NCBI RefSeq assembly: GCF_000473065.1
Contig: NZ_AXAZ01000001.1
Span: 62,001 to 126,000 of the forward strand
DNA from: Bradyrhizobium sp. WSM1743
GTDB lineage: Bacteria; Pseudomonadota; Alphaproteobacteria; Rhizobiales; Xanthobacteraceae
DNA: 64,000 nucleotides
Direction of reading: 5' to 3'
Part shown: positions 35,276-46,105 of the stretch, piece by piece
Numbering within the stretch: position 1 is the first letter of the stretch
Layout: every line of letters starts with the position of its first letter
Translations under genes and position numbers: made by a program
The notes under the pieces: model-generated
Told to the model about the DNA's origin: nothing
The model's database searches: none
What the model saw: only the letters and a program-made list of their open reading frames with translations

Positions 35276-35375
35276 GGCCAGAACCTGGAGCCTTGCAGAG
35301 CCGGGCAGACGTCCGCGCACCTGCATGACGAAACCTCAGTCGACCTTATAACAAAGTCAATTCAGGGAGAATGTG

Positions 35376-36575
35376 ATGCCCGGTCCCCTCAACGGCGTTC
35401 GCGTCCTCGATTTGACAGGCGTAGTTTCGGGTCCTTTCGCGACCATGTTCCTGGCGGATCAGGGCGCGGACGTCCTGAAAATCGAGCCGATCGGCGGCGA
35501 CATTACCCGGCGCAGCCGTGCCACCATTGATAAGGATGGCGAGTTCTCCGCGCTATTCATTTCTTCAAATCGTGGCAAGCGCTCGCTGTCGATTGACGTC
35601 AAAAGCGCAGCCGGCCGTGAGGTTCTCGCCAAACTGGTCGCGCAAACCGATGTCCTGGTGCAGAATTTCCGGCCGGGCACTATGGAGCGTCTCGGTCTCG
35701 GCGTGGAAGAGTTGCGCCAGCGACATCCGCGCCTGATCTATGTTTCGATCAGCGGTGTTGGTGACACCGGACCCTATGTGAAGAAGCGTGTTTACGATCC
35801 GATCATTCAGGGCCTCTCGGGCTTTGCCGATATCCAGTCGCAGCCGGTCACGAACCGTCCGCAGATGATCCGAACCATCGTATGTGACAAGACTACCGCG
35901 GTGTTCACCGCCCAGGCGGTAGCGGCAGCACTCTATGCCCGCGAGAAGACAGGGCAAGGTGATCACATTCAGGTCGCTATGTTGGATGCGATGATCTCGT
36001 ATTTGTGGCCGGAAGGCATGATGCAATACACGGTGGTGGGTGCCGAGGCCACTGCTGCCGATCCTAACGATCGGCCTGATCTCGTGTTCAAGACCAGCGA
36101 CGGCTACATCACCGCCGGTACTATTTCCGATTCCGAATGGCAGGGTTTTTGCCGCGCCACCGGCGACCCCGAGCTTGCCAAGGATCCCCGGTTTGCGACG
36201 CCATCGGCGCGCTCGGTCAACGCCACGGCACGCATCAACAAAATGGCCGAATATATCAGCCAGCACACCACCGCAGAATGGCTGGAGCGTCTGGATGCCG
36301 CCGACGTCCCCTGTTCGCCGATCTTGCGGCGGGGCGAGATCATCCACAATGAACAGGTGGTCGCGCGCGATATCATTGCCGAGTTCGATCAACCGAAAGT
36401 GGGGCGGGTGCGGCAACCTAAGCCAGCAGCGCGTTTTGCGATCAACGAGGCCGCGATCGGTGGGCCTGCTCCCAGGGTGGGCGAGCACTCCCGCGACGTG
36501 TTGCACGAGCTGGGCTACGACGACGGCGCCATCGACAAGATGGTCGCCGAGCGCAGCGTGCGCGTCGCGGTCTAA
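35376..36575 (+). CDS. Class III CoA-transferase (CaiB/BaiF family)
   Basis: The 399-residue protein begins MPGPLNGVRVLDLTGVVSGP, with LADQGADVLKIEP, NRGKRSLSIDVKS and the catalytic-aspartate region YDPIIQGLSGFAD typical of the class. It attaches CoA to a carboxylic acid by exchange with another CoA ester. GGGAGA lies eight bases before the ATG at 35,376; a GTG three bases earlier is possible. It sits 100 bp after the isomerase gene. It is not closely similar to the CoA-transferase at 16,420. Confidence 0.9.
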   Translation: MPGPLNGVRVLDLTGVVSGPFATMFLADQGADVLKIEPIGGDITRRSRATIDKDGEFSALFISSNRGKRSLSIDVKSAAGREVLAKLVAQTDVLVQNFRPGTMERLGLGVEELRQRHPRLIYVSISGVGDTGPYVKKRVYDPIIQGLSGFADIQSQPVTNRPQMIRTIVCDKTTAVFTAQAVAAALYAREKTGQGDHIQVAMLDAMISYLWPEGMMQYTVVGAEATAADPNDRPDLVFKTSDGYITAGTISDSEWQGFCRATGDPELAKDPRFATPSARSVNATARINKMAEYISQHTTAEWLERLDAADVPCSPILRRGEIIHNEQVVARDIIAEFDQPKVGRVRQPKPAARFAINEAAIGGPAPRVGEHSRDVLHELGYDDGAIDKMVAERSVRVAV

Positions 36576-36600
36576 CCGCGAAGCCCGTTGGCGACGTATT

Positions 36601-37278
36601 TTAGACCTTCGCCGGCGCCGGCGTGATCGGTGCCATCGGAACATTCGCCGCAACGGCTCGCTGAAAGGCTTCCCGTTTCCTGATGCGTTCGAGATAGGGC
36701 TGAGCGTTGTCGCAAATGCCGACGCCATAGGCGATGGCCCACTCTAGGCAGATCGTGAGCAGGATGTCTGCGCTCGTAAACCGGTCGCCCATCAGGAATT
36801 GCCGGCCATCTGCGAGCGCGACTTCGACATGGCGCAACTGCTGGCGGAAATACTCGCCGGCCTGGGCAACGACCTCGGGTGCAATGCCGTAGATCGGTCC
36901 GAGCGCGTCGGCCCGATGGCGGCGCATCACGTAAAGGCTGGTGGAATCCAGCTCCGCGACGATAAAGAAGCACCATTCCAGCCACGCGGCATACTCGCGC
37001 GGGGCTTCCGGAATCAGCGATCGTTCCGGCGTGGAATACATGCGCGACAGGTAGGCAACGATCGCTGCGCTCTCGCCGATACAGAAGTCGCCATCCTGAA
37101 GCAGCGGGATCTTCTGGCGCGGATTGAGCTTCGAGTATTCTGCGGTCTTGGTTTCGCCGGTTCGCGGGCCAATGGGCTTTGTCTTATAGGCTAAGCCCAG
37201 TTCGTGCATGGCCCAATGCGGACGAATGGTGCGACTCGTTCCAACGCCCCACAGGGTCAGGTTTGGTGTCGCATCCAT
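36601..37278 (-). CDS. Glutathione S-transferase family protein
   Basis: The 225-residue protein has the thioredoxin-like N-terminal domain with the active Ser/Thr region WGVGTSRTIRPHWAMHEL, cis-Pro in KIPLLQDGD and the glutathione-binding ESAAIVAYLSRMY, followed by a helical C-terminal domain with GDRFTSADILLTICLEW. The start MDATPNLTLWG lies one base after the stop of the SDR gene, so the two form a minus-strand operon. With the isomerase it hints at a glutathione-dependent step in the pathway. Confidence 0.88.
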   Translation of the reverse strand: MDATPNLTLWGVGTSRTIRPHWAMHELGLAYKTKPIGPRTGETKTAEYSKLNPRQKIPLLQDGDFCIGESAAIVAYLSRMYSTPERSLIPEAPREYAAWLEWCFFIVAELDSTSLYVMRRHRADALGPIYGIAPEVVAQAGEYFRQQLRHVEVALADGRQFLMGDRFTSADILLTICLEWAIAYGVGICDNAQPYLERIRKREAFQRAVAANVPMAPITPAPAKV

Positions 37279-37279
37279 A

Positions 37280-38023
37280 TTACCATTTCTCCACGGACGG
37301 ACGGAGATCGAGCTCGTGGGTCCAGCCATCTTTGCTTTGCTGGTGGGTGAACCAATAGGCTTCGGCAATAGAAGACGCCTTGGTCAGGCTATCCGGCGGA
37401 ATATCGCTTGCTTCGATCCCCTTCGCTGCCTTCATGCGTTGGTGAATCGCCTCGCTATCCACGCCAGCGTCGATCAGGAGATGCACGACGTGAATGTTCT
37501 TCGGTCCAAGCTCGCGCGCCATCGCCTGGGCCACTGCTCGAAGTCCGAACTTCGCCGATGAAAATGCTGCAAACCCCGAGCCGCCACGCACGCTTGCCGT
37601 CGCACCCGTAAAGAAGATGGTGCCGCGTCCGCGCGACAGCATCACGCGGGCAGCCTCACGTCCAACCAGGAAACCACCATAGCAGGCGAGTTCCCAGGCT
37701 TTGAAGAACAACTTCTCCGTCGTGTCGAGCAGAGGCTTGTTGACGTTCGAGCCGGCATTGTAGAGGCAAACCTCGACAGGCCCGTGCTCTTTCTCGACCC
37801 GCGCGAAAATGCCTTGGACTTCTGCTTCCTGGCGCGCATCTACGCTGAATGCGTGAACGTCATGCCCCGCGGCCCTCAACTCGGCCAGTAGTCCCTGCGA
37901 TTTGGAGGCATCGCGCCTGCAGATGCAAACCGTATAGCCGCCTCGGGCAAAACGCCGGGCGACCGCCGCGCCAATGGCATCGCCTGCGCCAACAAGTATC
38001 GCTACACCGCGGCTCGCCGCCAT
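37280..38023 (-). CDS. SDR-fold protein 1 lacking the catalytic tyrosine
   Basis: The 247-residue Rossmann protein has a modified glycine motif (LVGAGDAIGAAVARRF, residues 10-25) and YNAG near residue 88. At the YxxxK site it reads F154-S-S-A-K158, so Phe replaces the proton-donating Tyr, and the usual Ser is also not in place (TGATASVRGG). The C-terminus is WTHELDLRPSVEKW. Three more genes in the island share these oddities. It may reduce its substrate by a different mechanism, act as a dehydratase or isomerase, or only bind a CoA ester. It starts the SDR-GST operon, divergent from ligase 1. Confidence 0.87.
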   Translation of the reverse strand: MAASRGVAILVGAGDAIGAAVARRFARGGYTVCICRRDASKSQGLLAELRAAGHDVHAFSVDARQEAEVQGIFARVEKEHGPVEVCLYNAGSNVNKPLLDTTEKLFFKAWELACYGGFLVGREAARVMLSRGRGTIFFTGATASVRGGSGFAAFSSAKFGLRAVAQAMARELGPKNIHVVHLLIDAGVDSEAIHQRMKAAKGIEASDIPPDSLTKASSIAEAYWFTHQQSKDGWTHELDLRPSVEKW

Positions 38024-38167
38024 CCTCGATCCTCCCTTTAAGTTCTTCTTTGATACTGTAGACTAGCTGTCGGATGATGCGTTGTAAACGGCGGTTTTAT
38101 GAGCCGCGCAAAACCATGCTCAGAGATGGATTGTCCGTTCGACTCCGGTCCGACGACGATTTATCGA

Positions 38168-38196
38168 TTGACGAGTTCTAAAAAAGAACTATAAAC
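38168..38196 (+). promoter_or_regulatory. Promoter with island operator, copy 2
   Basis: TTGACG at 38,168-38,173 and TATAAA at 38,190-38,195 flank the perfect palindrome AGTTCTAAAAAAGAACT (38,174-38,190) with a 16-bp spacer. The site lies between SDR 1 and ligase 1, so it may control both directions. Confidence 0.8.
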
Positions 38197-38250
38197 TGAA
38201 GCCAAGTGTGCCGAATTGCAAAGTTGGCATGGTCGGTCGGGAGGTCAGTC

Positions 38251-39855
38251 GTGCTGGAGCTTTCAGAGACGATCAGTGGCGACGAGATTGCTGTCGGCTT
38301 GCCGAGCCGAATCCATGAAGTAACGGCAGGACCGGTTGCCAGAGCGCCCGACCGGATTGCGCTGGTCGAGGACGGGGCTTCCTGGAGCTATCGAGAACTG
38401 GAGCAGCGCGTTGACGAGATCGCCACCGTGCTCTCGTCGCTGGGGATCAGGGCCGGCGATCGGATGATCATTGTCAGCGAAAACTGTATTGCGCTTGCTG
38501 CTTTGCTGCTGGCGACAAGCCGGCTCGACGCCTGGGCGATTGTCGCCAACCCGCGCTTGTCGGCGCGCGAACTGGACCAGATCCGCGATCACAGCGGCGC
38601 CCGGCGGATGTTTTTCACGTCCGGTATTTCGAAGGAGGCCGCTGCTCACGCCTCACGCTACGGCGCCGAGAATCGGCGAATTGGCCCGCTAGCGGAAATT
38701 GGGGTTGGCCCGCTCAACGAAAGCGCGACAGTCCAGCCCGTGGAGACCGATCCAGCAAGGCAAGTCGCGGTTTTGATCTACACGTCAGGGACGACGGGGA
38801 CTCCCAAGGGCGTGATGCTCTCGCATGACAATCTTCTGATCAGCGCAAAGACCACCGCGTACTTCCGCGGGATGAACGAGAAGGACAAGATCTATCTTGT
38901 GTTGCCGATCTCGCATATCGTCGGCATCTCGCTCCTGATCATGACGCTGATGGTTGGCGGCACGGTGCGGATGGTCAGCAAATACGATCCTGCCGCGACC
39001 GCAAAGGCCATCGCGGAGGAGGGCGTCACCATCCTCAATGGCGTGCCTGCCACCTATCAGCGCCTGCTGGAGTACAAGAGCGTATCAGGCGTGGAACAAC
39101 TGTCCCGAGGCTCGTTGCGCTTGATTGCCGTCGCCGGCGCGCCGCTGGATTTGAACCTGAAGTTGCGTGTCGAAAAAGAGTTCGGGCTTCCGTTGCTCAA
39201 CGGCTACGGGATCACCGAATGCTCGCCGGGAATATCAGGCGTACGTTTCAATAGGCCACGCTCGGATCAGGCTGTTGGAACGCTGCTGCCTGGTGTGGAA
39301 GCCCGGGTGCGAACCATCGAAGGATTTCCGACTGTATCCGGTGAAGTCGGCGAGCTGCATGTTCGCGGGCGCAACGTGATGCTGGGGTATTATCGTGCCC
39401 CCGAGCTCACCGCGAAGGTGATTGACAGCGAGGGCTGGTTCAATACCGGCGATCTCGCACGTTTCGACGGCGATTGTCTGTACATCGTCGGCCGCACCAA
39501 GGAAATGATCATTCGTTCCGGTTTCAACGTCTATCCCGCGGAGGTCGAAGCAGTCCTCAGTTCACACAAGGACGTCGTGCAATCCGCTGTGGTCGGTCGT
39601 GCCGCGGACGGCAATGAGGAGATCGTGGCCTTTGTGCAGTTGCTGCCAGGATCTTGCACGACACCAGAGACCCTGATGCATTTTGTCCGGTCTCAGCTTA
39701 CTTCTTACAAGCGGCCGTCCGAAATTGTCATCCTCGATGCCTTGCCGGCGACATCGACCGGCAAGATACTCAAGCACAAGCTCGCGGAGAGCTTGCGCGA
39801 AGGTGGCGCAGCCCCTGCGGTGCAGACGCCCGAATTCCGCAGGCAACATATCTAA
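38251..39855 (+). CDS. Acyl-CoA ligase 1 (AMP-forming)
   Basis: The 534-residue enzyme activates a carboxylic acid to its CoA ester with ATP. The P-loop-like motif LIYTSGTTGTPKGVMLSH is near residue 175, GYGITECSPG (A5) near 325, GWFNTGDLARFDGD near 405 and the catalytic lysine in TSTGKILKHKL near 510. The GTG at 38,251 is the likely start: GGGAGG lies six bases before it, and the protein then aligns with the paralogue at 56,531 from ELLDGLPSR/AVGLPSR onward. It is the first gene after operator copy 2 and precedes SDR 2. Confidence 0.92.
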   Translation: MLELSETISGDEIAVGLPSRIHEVTAGPVARAPDRIALVEDGASWSYRELEQRVDEIATVLSSLGIRAGDRMIIVSENCIALAALLLATSRLDAWAIVANPRLSARELDQIRDHSGARRMFFTSGISKEAAAHASRYGAENRRIGPLAEIGVGPLNESATVQPVETDPARQVAVLIYTSGTTGTPKGVMLSHDNLLISAKTTAYFRGMNEKDKIYLVLPISHIVGISLLIMTLMVGGTVRMVSKYDPAATAKAIAEEGVTILNGVPATYQRLLEYKSVSGVEQLSRGSLRLIAVAGAPLDLNLKLRVEKEFGLPLLNGYGITECSPGISGVRFNRPRSDQAVGTLLPGVEARVRTIEGFPTVSGEVGELHVRGRNVMLGYYRAPELTAKVIDSEGWFNTGDLARFDGDCLYIVGRTKEMIIRSGFNVYPAEVEAVLSSHKDVVQSAVVGRAADGNEEIVAFVQLLPGSCTTPETLMHFVRSQLTSYKRPSEIVILDALPATSTGKILKHKLAESLREGGAAPAVQTPEFRRQHI

Positions 39856-39872
39856 CTTACCGGGAGGACATC

Positions 39873-40610
39873 TTGCAAAAGAGAAACGCAACCGTGGCCG
39901 TCATCGGCGCCGGAGACTTCATCGGCGGCGAGATCGCCAAAAAATTCGCCGCAGAAGGCTTCACGGTCTTCGCCGGCCGTCGTAACGGCGAAAAATTGGC
40001 TCCGCTCGTCAGGGATATCGAGGCCGCCGGCGGAGAGATTCACGCACGCTCGCTCGACGCTCGCAAGGAAGACGAAATCATCTCCTTCCTCAACGATGCG
40101 GACAAGCACGCGCCGCTGGAAGTCTGCATCTTCAACATCGGGGCGAACGTCAATTTCCCAATTCTGGAAACCACAGAACGCGTTTTCCGCAAGGTCTGGG
40201 AAATGGCCTGCTATTCCGGCTTTCTGGCCGGTCGCGAGGCGGCCCGCCTCATGCTTCCGCGCGGGGGTGGCAACATCTTCTTTACCGGGGCGACCGCCTC
40301 GCTCCGAGGCGGCAGCGGGTATGCTGCTTTCGCAAGCGCCAAGTTTGGCCTTCGTGCAGTCGCGCAAGCCATGGCCCGCGAGCTTGGCCCGAAAAATATT
40401 CACGTCGCGCATCTCATCATCGATTCCGGCGTGGACACCGAGTGGGTTCGGCAACGCCGGCTGGAGGCTCTCGGGCCCACCGCGCTGGATGATCCGGACG
40501 CCTTGATGCCTCCGTCCTCCGTCGCAACTTCGTATTGGCAGCTCTACCAGCAGCCGAGAAGCGCATGGACGTTCGAGCTGGAGATCCGTCCCTTCGGCGA
40601 GAAGTGGTAG
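39873..40610 (+). CDS. SDR-fold protein 2 lacking the catalytic tyrosine
   Basis: The 245-residue protein starts with TTG at 39,873, preceded by GGGAGGA. It is closely related to SDR 1 (shared FFTGATASLRGGSGYAAFAS and AVAQAMARELGPKNIHV). The glycine motif reads VIGAGDFIGGEIAKKF. The YxxxK site is F153-A-S-A-K157, again with Phe for Tyr, and the end is WTFELEIRPFGEKW. It is translated after ligase 1 and just before a pair of acyl-CoA dehydrogenases, so the substrate is probably a CoA ester of the same pathway. Confidence 0.87.
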   Translation: MQKRNATVAVIGAGDFIGGEIAKKFAAEGFTVFAGRRNGEKLAPLVRDIEAAGGEIHARSLDARKEDEIISFLNDADKHAPLEVCIFNIGANVNFPILETTERVFRKVWEMACYSGFLAGREAARLMLPRGGGNIFFTGATASLRGGSGYAAFASAKFGLRAVAQAMARELGPKNIHVAHLIIDSGVDTEWVRQRRLEALGPTALDDPDALMPPSSVATSYWQLYQQPRSAWTFELEIRPFGEKW

Positions 40611-40624
40611 CGGAGCCTGCTGCC

Positions 40625-41806
<1,182 letters not shown>

Positions 41807-41829
41807 CCACGGCGGATCGGGAGGATCGG

Positions 41830-42960
41830 ATGGATATTCAGTTCACGGAAGAGCAGGAATTGCTGCGATCCAGCGTCCAGCGCCTGTTGCGCGACCAGTA
41901 CGACTTCGAGGCGCGGCGCAAGATCGTGGCAAGCGAGGAGGGCTTCAGCCGAAAGCAATGGGACGCTTTCGCCGCGCTCGGCCTTCTCGCTGCACCGTTC
42001 TCCGAGGGCGCTGGCGGTCTCGGCGGCGGTCCGCTGTCGACCATGATCGTGATGCATGAATTCGGCCGTCACCTCGTGGTCGAGCCGTTCGTCGAGACGG
42101 TCGTGCTGGCCGGCGGATTGATCGAGCACGTGGGCACGCCGGAGCAGCAGCAAAGCTTCATCCCTGAAATCATCGACGGCTCGAAAATCTGGACGCTGGC
42201 CTGGACGGAGAAGGCATCGCGCTTCGATCTTGCCAATGTCACGACGCGGGCGCGGCGCGAGGGGAGCGACCACATCCTGACCGGCGCGAAGACCATGGTG
42301 ATCGCCGCACCTTGGGCCGACTATCTAATCGTCTCGGCGCGGACCTCCGGCGACGATCGTGACCGCGGCGGCGTCAGCCTGTTCGTGGTCGATCGGCGCG
42401 CGACCGGCGTCGATCTCCAGAGCTTCAAGACCATCGACGGCCGCCGGGCTGCCGAGCTCGGCCTGCGCGAGGTCCGCGGGCAATTGCTGGGCGCAGAAGG
42501 CGAGGGTGTTGCCGCGCTGGAAGTCTGCCGTGACCGTGCCATCGGCGCGCTCTGCGCGGAAGCAGTCGGCGCCATCGGCGAGCTGAACTCGGCGACGCTG
42601 GAGTATTCGAAGACGCGCAAGCAGTTCGGCACCACCATCGGTTCCTTCCAGGTGCTGCAACACCGAATGGTCGACATGTTCATCGCACATCAGGAGGCGC
42701 TTTCCCTGATGCAGCATCTGAGCCTCAGCCTCAGCGCTGGCGATGCCGGCCTGTCGCGGCTCGCCTCGGGTGCAAAATCGAAGATCGGCTATGCCGGCAA
42801 GTTCGTCGCCGATCAGGCGGTGCAGCTTCACGGCGGCATGGGAATGACCGACGAGCTCAACGTCGGGCACTATTTCAAGCGAATCTCCTCCATCAACATC
42901 CAGTTCGGCGATCCCGCGTTCCATGTGCTGCGTTACGCGCAGCTGGACGCGGCCGCGTAA
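41830..42960 (+). CDS. Acyl-CoA dehydrogenase, subunit B of a pair
   Basis: The 376-residue protein starts [20 protein letters not shown] and has [17 protein letters not shown] at the FAD site, more diverged than in subunit A, and the helical core [19 protein letters not shown]. No YEGT-like glutamate motif is present near the C-terminus ([17 protein letters not shown]). Divergence of both active sites suggests that A and B form one enzyme with shared sites. It follows subunit A and precedes a thiolase, the order of a beta-oxidation-like operon. Confidence 0.9.
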   Translation: MDIQFTEEQELLRSSVQRLLRDQYDFEARRKIVASEEGFSRKQWDAFAALGLLAAPFSEGAGGLGGGPLSTMIVMHEFGRHLVVEPFVETVVLAGGLIEHVGTPEQQQSFIPEIIDGSKIWTLAWTEKASRFDLANVTTRARREGSDHILTGAKTMVIAAPWADYLIVSARTSGDDRDRGGVSLFVVDRRATGVDLQSFKTIDGRRAAELGLREVRGQLLGAEGEGVAALEVCRDRAIGALCAEAVGAIGELNSATLEYSKTRKQFGTTIGSFQVLQHRMVDMFIAHQEALSLMQHLSLSLSAGDAGLSRLASGAKSKIGYAGKFVADQAVQLHGGMGMTDELNVGHYFKRISSINIQFGDPAFHVLRYAQLDAAA

Positions 42961-42974
42961 GCAGCGAGGCAGGC

Positions 42975-44162
42975 ATGACCACTGAAGCAGTCATCGTTTC
43001 CACCGCCCGAACGGCCGTCGGCAAAGCGTATCGCGGCGCGCTCAACAACACGGACGGCCCCACCATGGCCGGGCACGTGATGGCCGAAGCCGTGAAGCGC
43101 GCCGGCATCGCGCCCGGAGAAGTAGAAGACGTGGTCATGGGCTGCGCGATGCAGCAAGGCACCATGGTGATGAACGTGGCCCGCAAGGGCGCGATCCGCG
43201 CCGGCCTGCCCATCACGGTGGCCGGCACCACGATCGACCGGCAATGCGCGTCCGGCCTGCAGGCCATCGCGGTCGCCGCGCGCTCGGTGATGCTCGACGG
43301 GGTCGAGGTCGCGATCGGCGGAGGCATCGAGTCGATCAGCCTCGTGCAGAACGAGCACATGAACAAGTTTCACGCCGTCGACGACGAGCTGATGGCGATG
43401 AAGCCCGAAATGTACATGTCGATGCTCGATACCGCCGAGGTCGTTGCCGAGCGCTACAAGATCGGCCGCGACAAGCAGGACGAATACAGCCTCGAGTGCC
43501 AACGCCGCGTCGGCGCTGCGTTACAGGCCGGCCGCTTCAACGACGAGATCGTGCCGTTCACGACCAGGATGGCGCTGTTCAACAAGGACACCAAGGAGGT
43601 CACCTACGAGCAGGTGACGCTCACAAAGGACGAAGGCCCGCGTCCGGAAACCACCGCCGAAGGCCTCGCCAAGATCAAGCCGGTGTTCGAGGGCAAGACA
43701 ATCAGCGCGGGAAATGCCAGCCAGCTCTCGGATGGTGCCTCGGCCTGCGTGATCATGAGCGACAAGATTGCGGCCAGAAAGGATCTCAAGCCGCTTGGCA
43801 TTTTTCGTGGCTTCGTCGCTGCCGGCGTCGAGCCGGACGAGATGGGTGTCGGCCCGGTCGCCGCGATCCCGCGCCTGCTCAAGCGCCATAACCTCAAGAT
43901 CGACGACATCGACCTCTGGGAGCTGAACGAGGCCTATGCGGTGCAGGTGATCTATTGCCGCGACAAGCTCGGAATCGATCCGGACAAGCTCAACGTCAAC
44001 GGCGGCTCGATCGCGATCGGTCATCCCTACGGCATGACCGGGTCGCGGCTCACCGGCCATCTCCTGATCGAGGGCCGGCGGCGCAAGGCGAAGTACGGCG
44101 TGGTGACCATGTGCATCGGTGGCGGCATGGGCGCAGCCGGCCTGTTCGAAATCATCCACTGA
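42975..44162 (+). CDS. Thiolase (acetyl-CoA acyltransferase) 1
   Basis: The 395-residue enzyme cleaves a 3-ketoacyl-CoA with free CoA. The nucleophile is C91 in [14 protein letters not shown]; the C-terminal motifs are [27 protein letters not shown] and the second catalytic cysteine in [16 protein letters not shown]. It begins 14 bp after the dehydrogenase subunit B stop. The length and both cysteines support an active degradative thiolase. Confidence 0.94.
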   Translation: MTTEAVIVSTARTAVGKAYRGALNNTDGPTMAGHVMAEAVKRAGIAPGEVEDVVMGCAMQQGTMVMNVARKGAIRAGLPITVAGTTIDRQCASGLQAIAVAARSVMLDGVEVAIGGGIESISLVQNEHMNKFHAVDDELMAMKPEMYMSMLDTAEVVAERYKIGRDKQDEYSLECQRRVGAALQAGRFNDEIVPFTTRMALFNKDTKEVTYEQVTLTKDEGPRPETTAEGLAKIKPVFEGKTISAGNASQLSDGASACVIMSDKIAARKDLKPLGIFRGFVAAGVEPDEMGVGPVAAIPRLLKRHNLKIDDIDLWELNEAYAVQVIYCRDKLGIDPDKLNVNGGSIAIGHPYGMTGSRLTGHLLIEGRRRKAKYGVVTMCIGGGMGAAGLFEIIH

Positions 44163-44184
44163 GCGGCAACGCGGGAGATCATTC

Positions 44185-45198
44185 GTGAAGACAGCAATTA
44201 CCGAACTGTTCGGCATCGAGCACCCGATCATCCAGGGCGGAATGCACTATGTCGGCTTCGCCGAAATGGCGGCGGCCGTCTCCAACGCGGGCGGGCTCGG
44301 CTTGATCACGGGCCTGACGCAGAGAACGCCGGAGCTGCTGGCCAAGGAGATCGCGCGCTGCCGCGACATGACGGACAAGCCGTTCGGCGTGAACCTCACG
44401 TTCCTGCCGACCTTCAGCGCACCGCCCTATCCGGAGTACATCGCGGCCATCAGGGAGAGCGGCGTCAAGATCGTCGAAACCGCCGGGCGCAGCCCCGAAC
44501 AGTACATGCGGGCCCTGAAGGCGGCCGGCATCAAGGTGATCCACAAATGCACCTCCGTCCGGCATTCACTGAAGGCCGAGCAGATCGGCTGCGATGCCGT
44601 CAGCGTCGACGGCTTCGAGTGCGGCGGCCATCCCGGAGAGGATGACATGCCGAACATGATCCTGTTGCCGCGCGCAGCCGAGGAACTGAAAATCCCGTTC
44701 GTTGCCTCCGGCGGCATGGCCGACGCGCGCAGCCTGGTCGCGGCTCTGGCGATGGGCGCCGCCGGGATGAACATGGGTACGCGCTTCATCGCCACCAAGG
44801 AAGCGCCGGTGCACCAGAACGTCAAGGATGCCCTGGTCAAGGCAACGGAGCTCGACACGCGCCTGGTCATGCGGGCGCTCCGCAACACCGAGCGGGTTCT
44901 GAACAACAAGGGCGTCGAGAACTTGCTCGAGATTGAGCGGGAGAGGGGCAAGAGCCTCAAGATCGAGGACATCCACGATCAGCTGGCGGGCGTTTATCCC
45001 AAGGTGATGATCGACGGCGATATGGATGCGGGCGCCTGGAGCTGCGGCATGGTCGTGGGACTCATTCACGACATCCCGACCGTGAAGGAACTGATCGATC
45101 GCATCATGGCGGATGCGGAAAGAATCATCCGGCAGCGCCTGACTGGTTTCCTCGACGGCGCCGGGCAGCGGCCGGCTGCGGCTCGGGCGATGGCTTAG
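44185..45198 (+). CDS. Nitronate monooxygenase-like FMN protein
   Basis: The 337-residue TIM-barrel flavoprotein starts with GTG at 44,185 (GGGAG upstream) and reads VKTAITELFGIEHPIIQGGM, then ALSTS-like SNAGGLGLITG, and DAVSVDGFECGGHPGEDD, the family's phosphate-binding and catalytic segments. The family includes nitronate monooxygenases, enoyl-ACP reductases of the FabK class and IpdC of steroid C-ring breakdown. Context in a CoA-ester operon favours an IpdC-like or enoyl-CoA reductase role over nitroalkane oxidation. Confidence 0.85.
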   Translation: MKTAITELFGIEHPIIQGGMHYVGFAEMAAAVSNAGGLGLITGLTQRTPELLAKEIARCRDMTDKPFGVNLTFLPTFSAPPYPEYIAAIRESGVKIVETAGRSPEQYMRALKAAGIKVIHKCTSVRHSLKAEQIGCDAVSVDGFECGGHPGEDDMPNMILLPRAAEELKIPFVASGGMADARSLVAALAMGAAGMNMGTRFIATKEAPVHQNVKDALVKATELDTRLVMRALRNTERVLNNKGVENLLEIERERGKSLKIEDIHDQLAGVYPKVMIDGDMDAGAWSCGMVVGLIHDIPTVKELIDRIMADAERIIRQRLTGFLDGAGQRPAAARAMA

Positions 45199-45324
45199 CC
45201 GGGAGGACATACCGCTTCCGGACGTTCTGACGGAGGCTATGCGCACGCATGGTCATGGGTGCGTCGATCTTTGTTGAAGCTCAACGGGCCAGATCGACGG
45301 CCTTCGGCAGCTTCGGGGGCATTT

Positions 45325-45978
45325 ATGGACCAGGCCGACTTCCACTACTACGAGCCTTCGAAAGGCCACGGGCTCCGGCATAATCCGTTCAATGCGATAA
45401 TCGCGCCGCGTCCGATTGGGTGGATCTCATCGCGCAATGCAGCCGGTCGATTGAACTTGGCCCCCTACAGTTTTTTCAACGCGTTCCTCTACGATCCTCC
45501 GATCATCGGATTTTCCTCAATTTCCTGGAAAGACACCGTCAAGAACGTCAGCGAGACGCGCGAATTCGTCTGGAATCTGGTCACCATGGATCTCGGCGAG
45601 CGCATGAACGTGACAGCGACGCCGCTCGATCACGGCGTGAGCGAGTTCGAAGTAGCCGGTTTGACGCCGATACCCGGACGCCACGTTGCTGTGCCGCGGG
45701 TGGGCGAGAGCAGGGCCGCCATGGAATGCAAGGTCGTCGAGGTCTCTCAGCTGGCCAACGCACGCGGAGAAAAGGTCGAAGGATGGTTCGTGCTTGGTGA
45801 GGTCGTCGCGGTCTACATCGACAAAACGTTGATCGAGGACGGCGTCTACAACACGGCACTTGCGCGTCCCATTCTGCGCGCCGGCCGGGGTGGAGATTAT
45901 CTCGAGGTCAGGACCGAGAACATGTTCGAGATGAAGCGCCCAGCGGGCAGCAGTAAGCCGGAATTCCACGGGACATGA
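45325..45978 (+). CDS. Flavin reductase-like split-barrel protein
   Basis: The 217-residue protein (MDQADFHYYEPSKGHGL) has the flavin-reductase-like fold with IIAPRPIGWISSRNAAGRLNLAPYSFF, followed by PPIIGFSSISWKDTVKN. The RPIGWISS and NLAPYSFF blocks are typical of the flavoredoxin/DIM6 branch, which supplies reduced flavin or acts as an FMN-dependent oxidoreductase. It is the last plus-strand gene of this unit, 126 bp after the flavoprotein gene. Confidence 0.85.
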   Translation: MDQADFHYYEPSKGHGLRHNPFNAIIAPRPIGWISSRNAAGRLNLAPYSFFNAFLYDPPIIGFSSISWKDTVKNVSETREFVWNLVTMDLGERMNVTATPLDHGVSEFEVAGLTPIPGRHVAVPRVGESRAAMECKVVEVSQLANARGEKVEGWFVLGEVVAVYIDKTLIEDGVYNTALARPILRAGRGGDYLEVRTENMFEMKRPAGSSKPEFHGT

Positions 45979-46105
45979 TTGCGCTGGAAACAGGCTCAAT
46001 TGTCGGGCCGGCCAAGCCTTGCCGCGCTTTGCCCGACAGGCCTAAGCCCGACTTCGCAAAGCCGATGAGTGACTGAACGGAAACGCGTCCGGAGTCATAC
46101 GCCCA

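Noticed and set aside
42975..45198. A full steroid-degradation locus
   Set aside because: The paired dehydrogenase and the IpdC-like flavoprotein hint at it, but ring-opening enzymes, KstD, HsaC-type dioxygenases and IpdAB are not seen.
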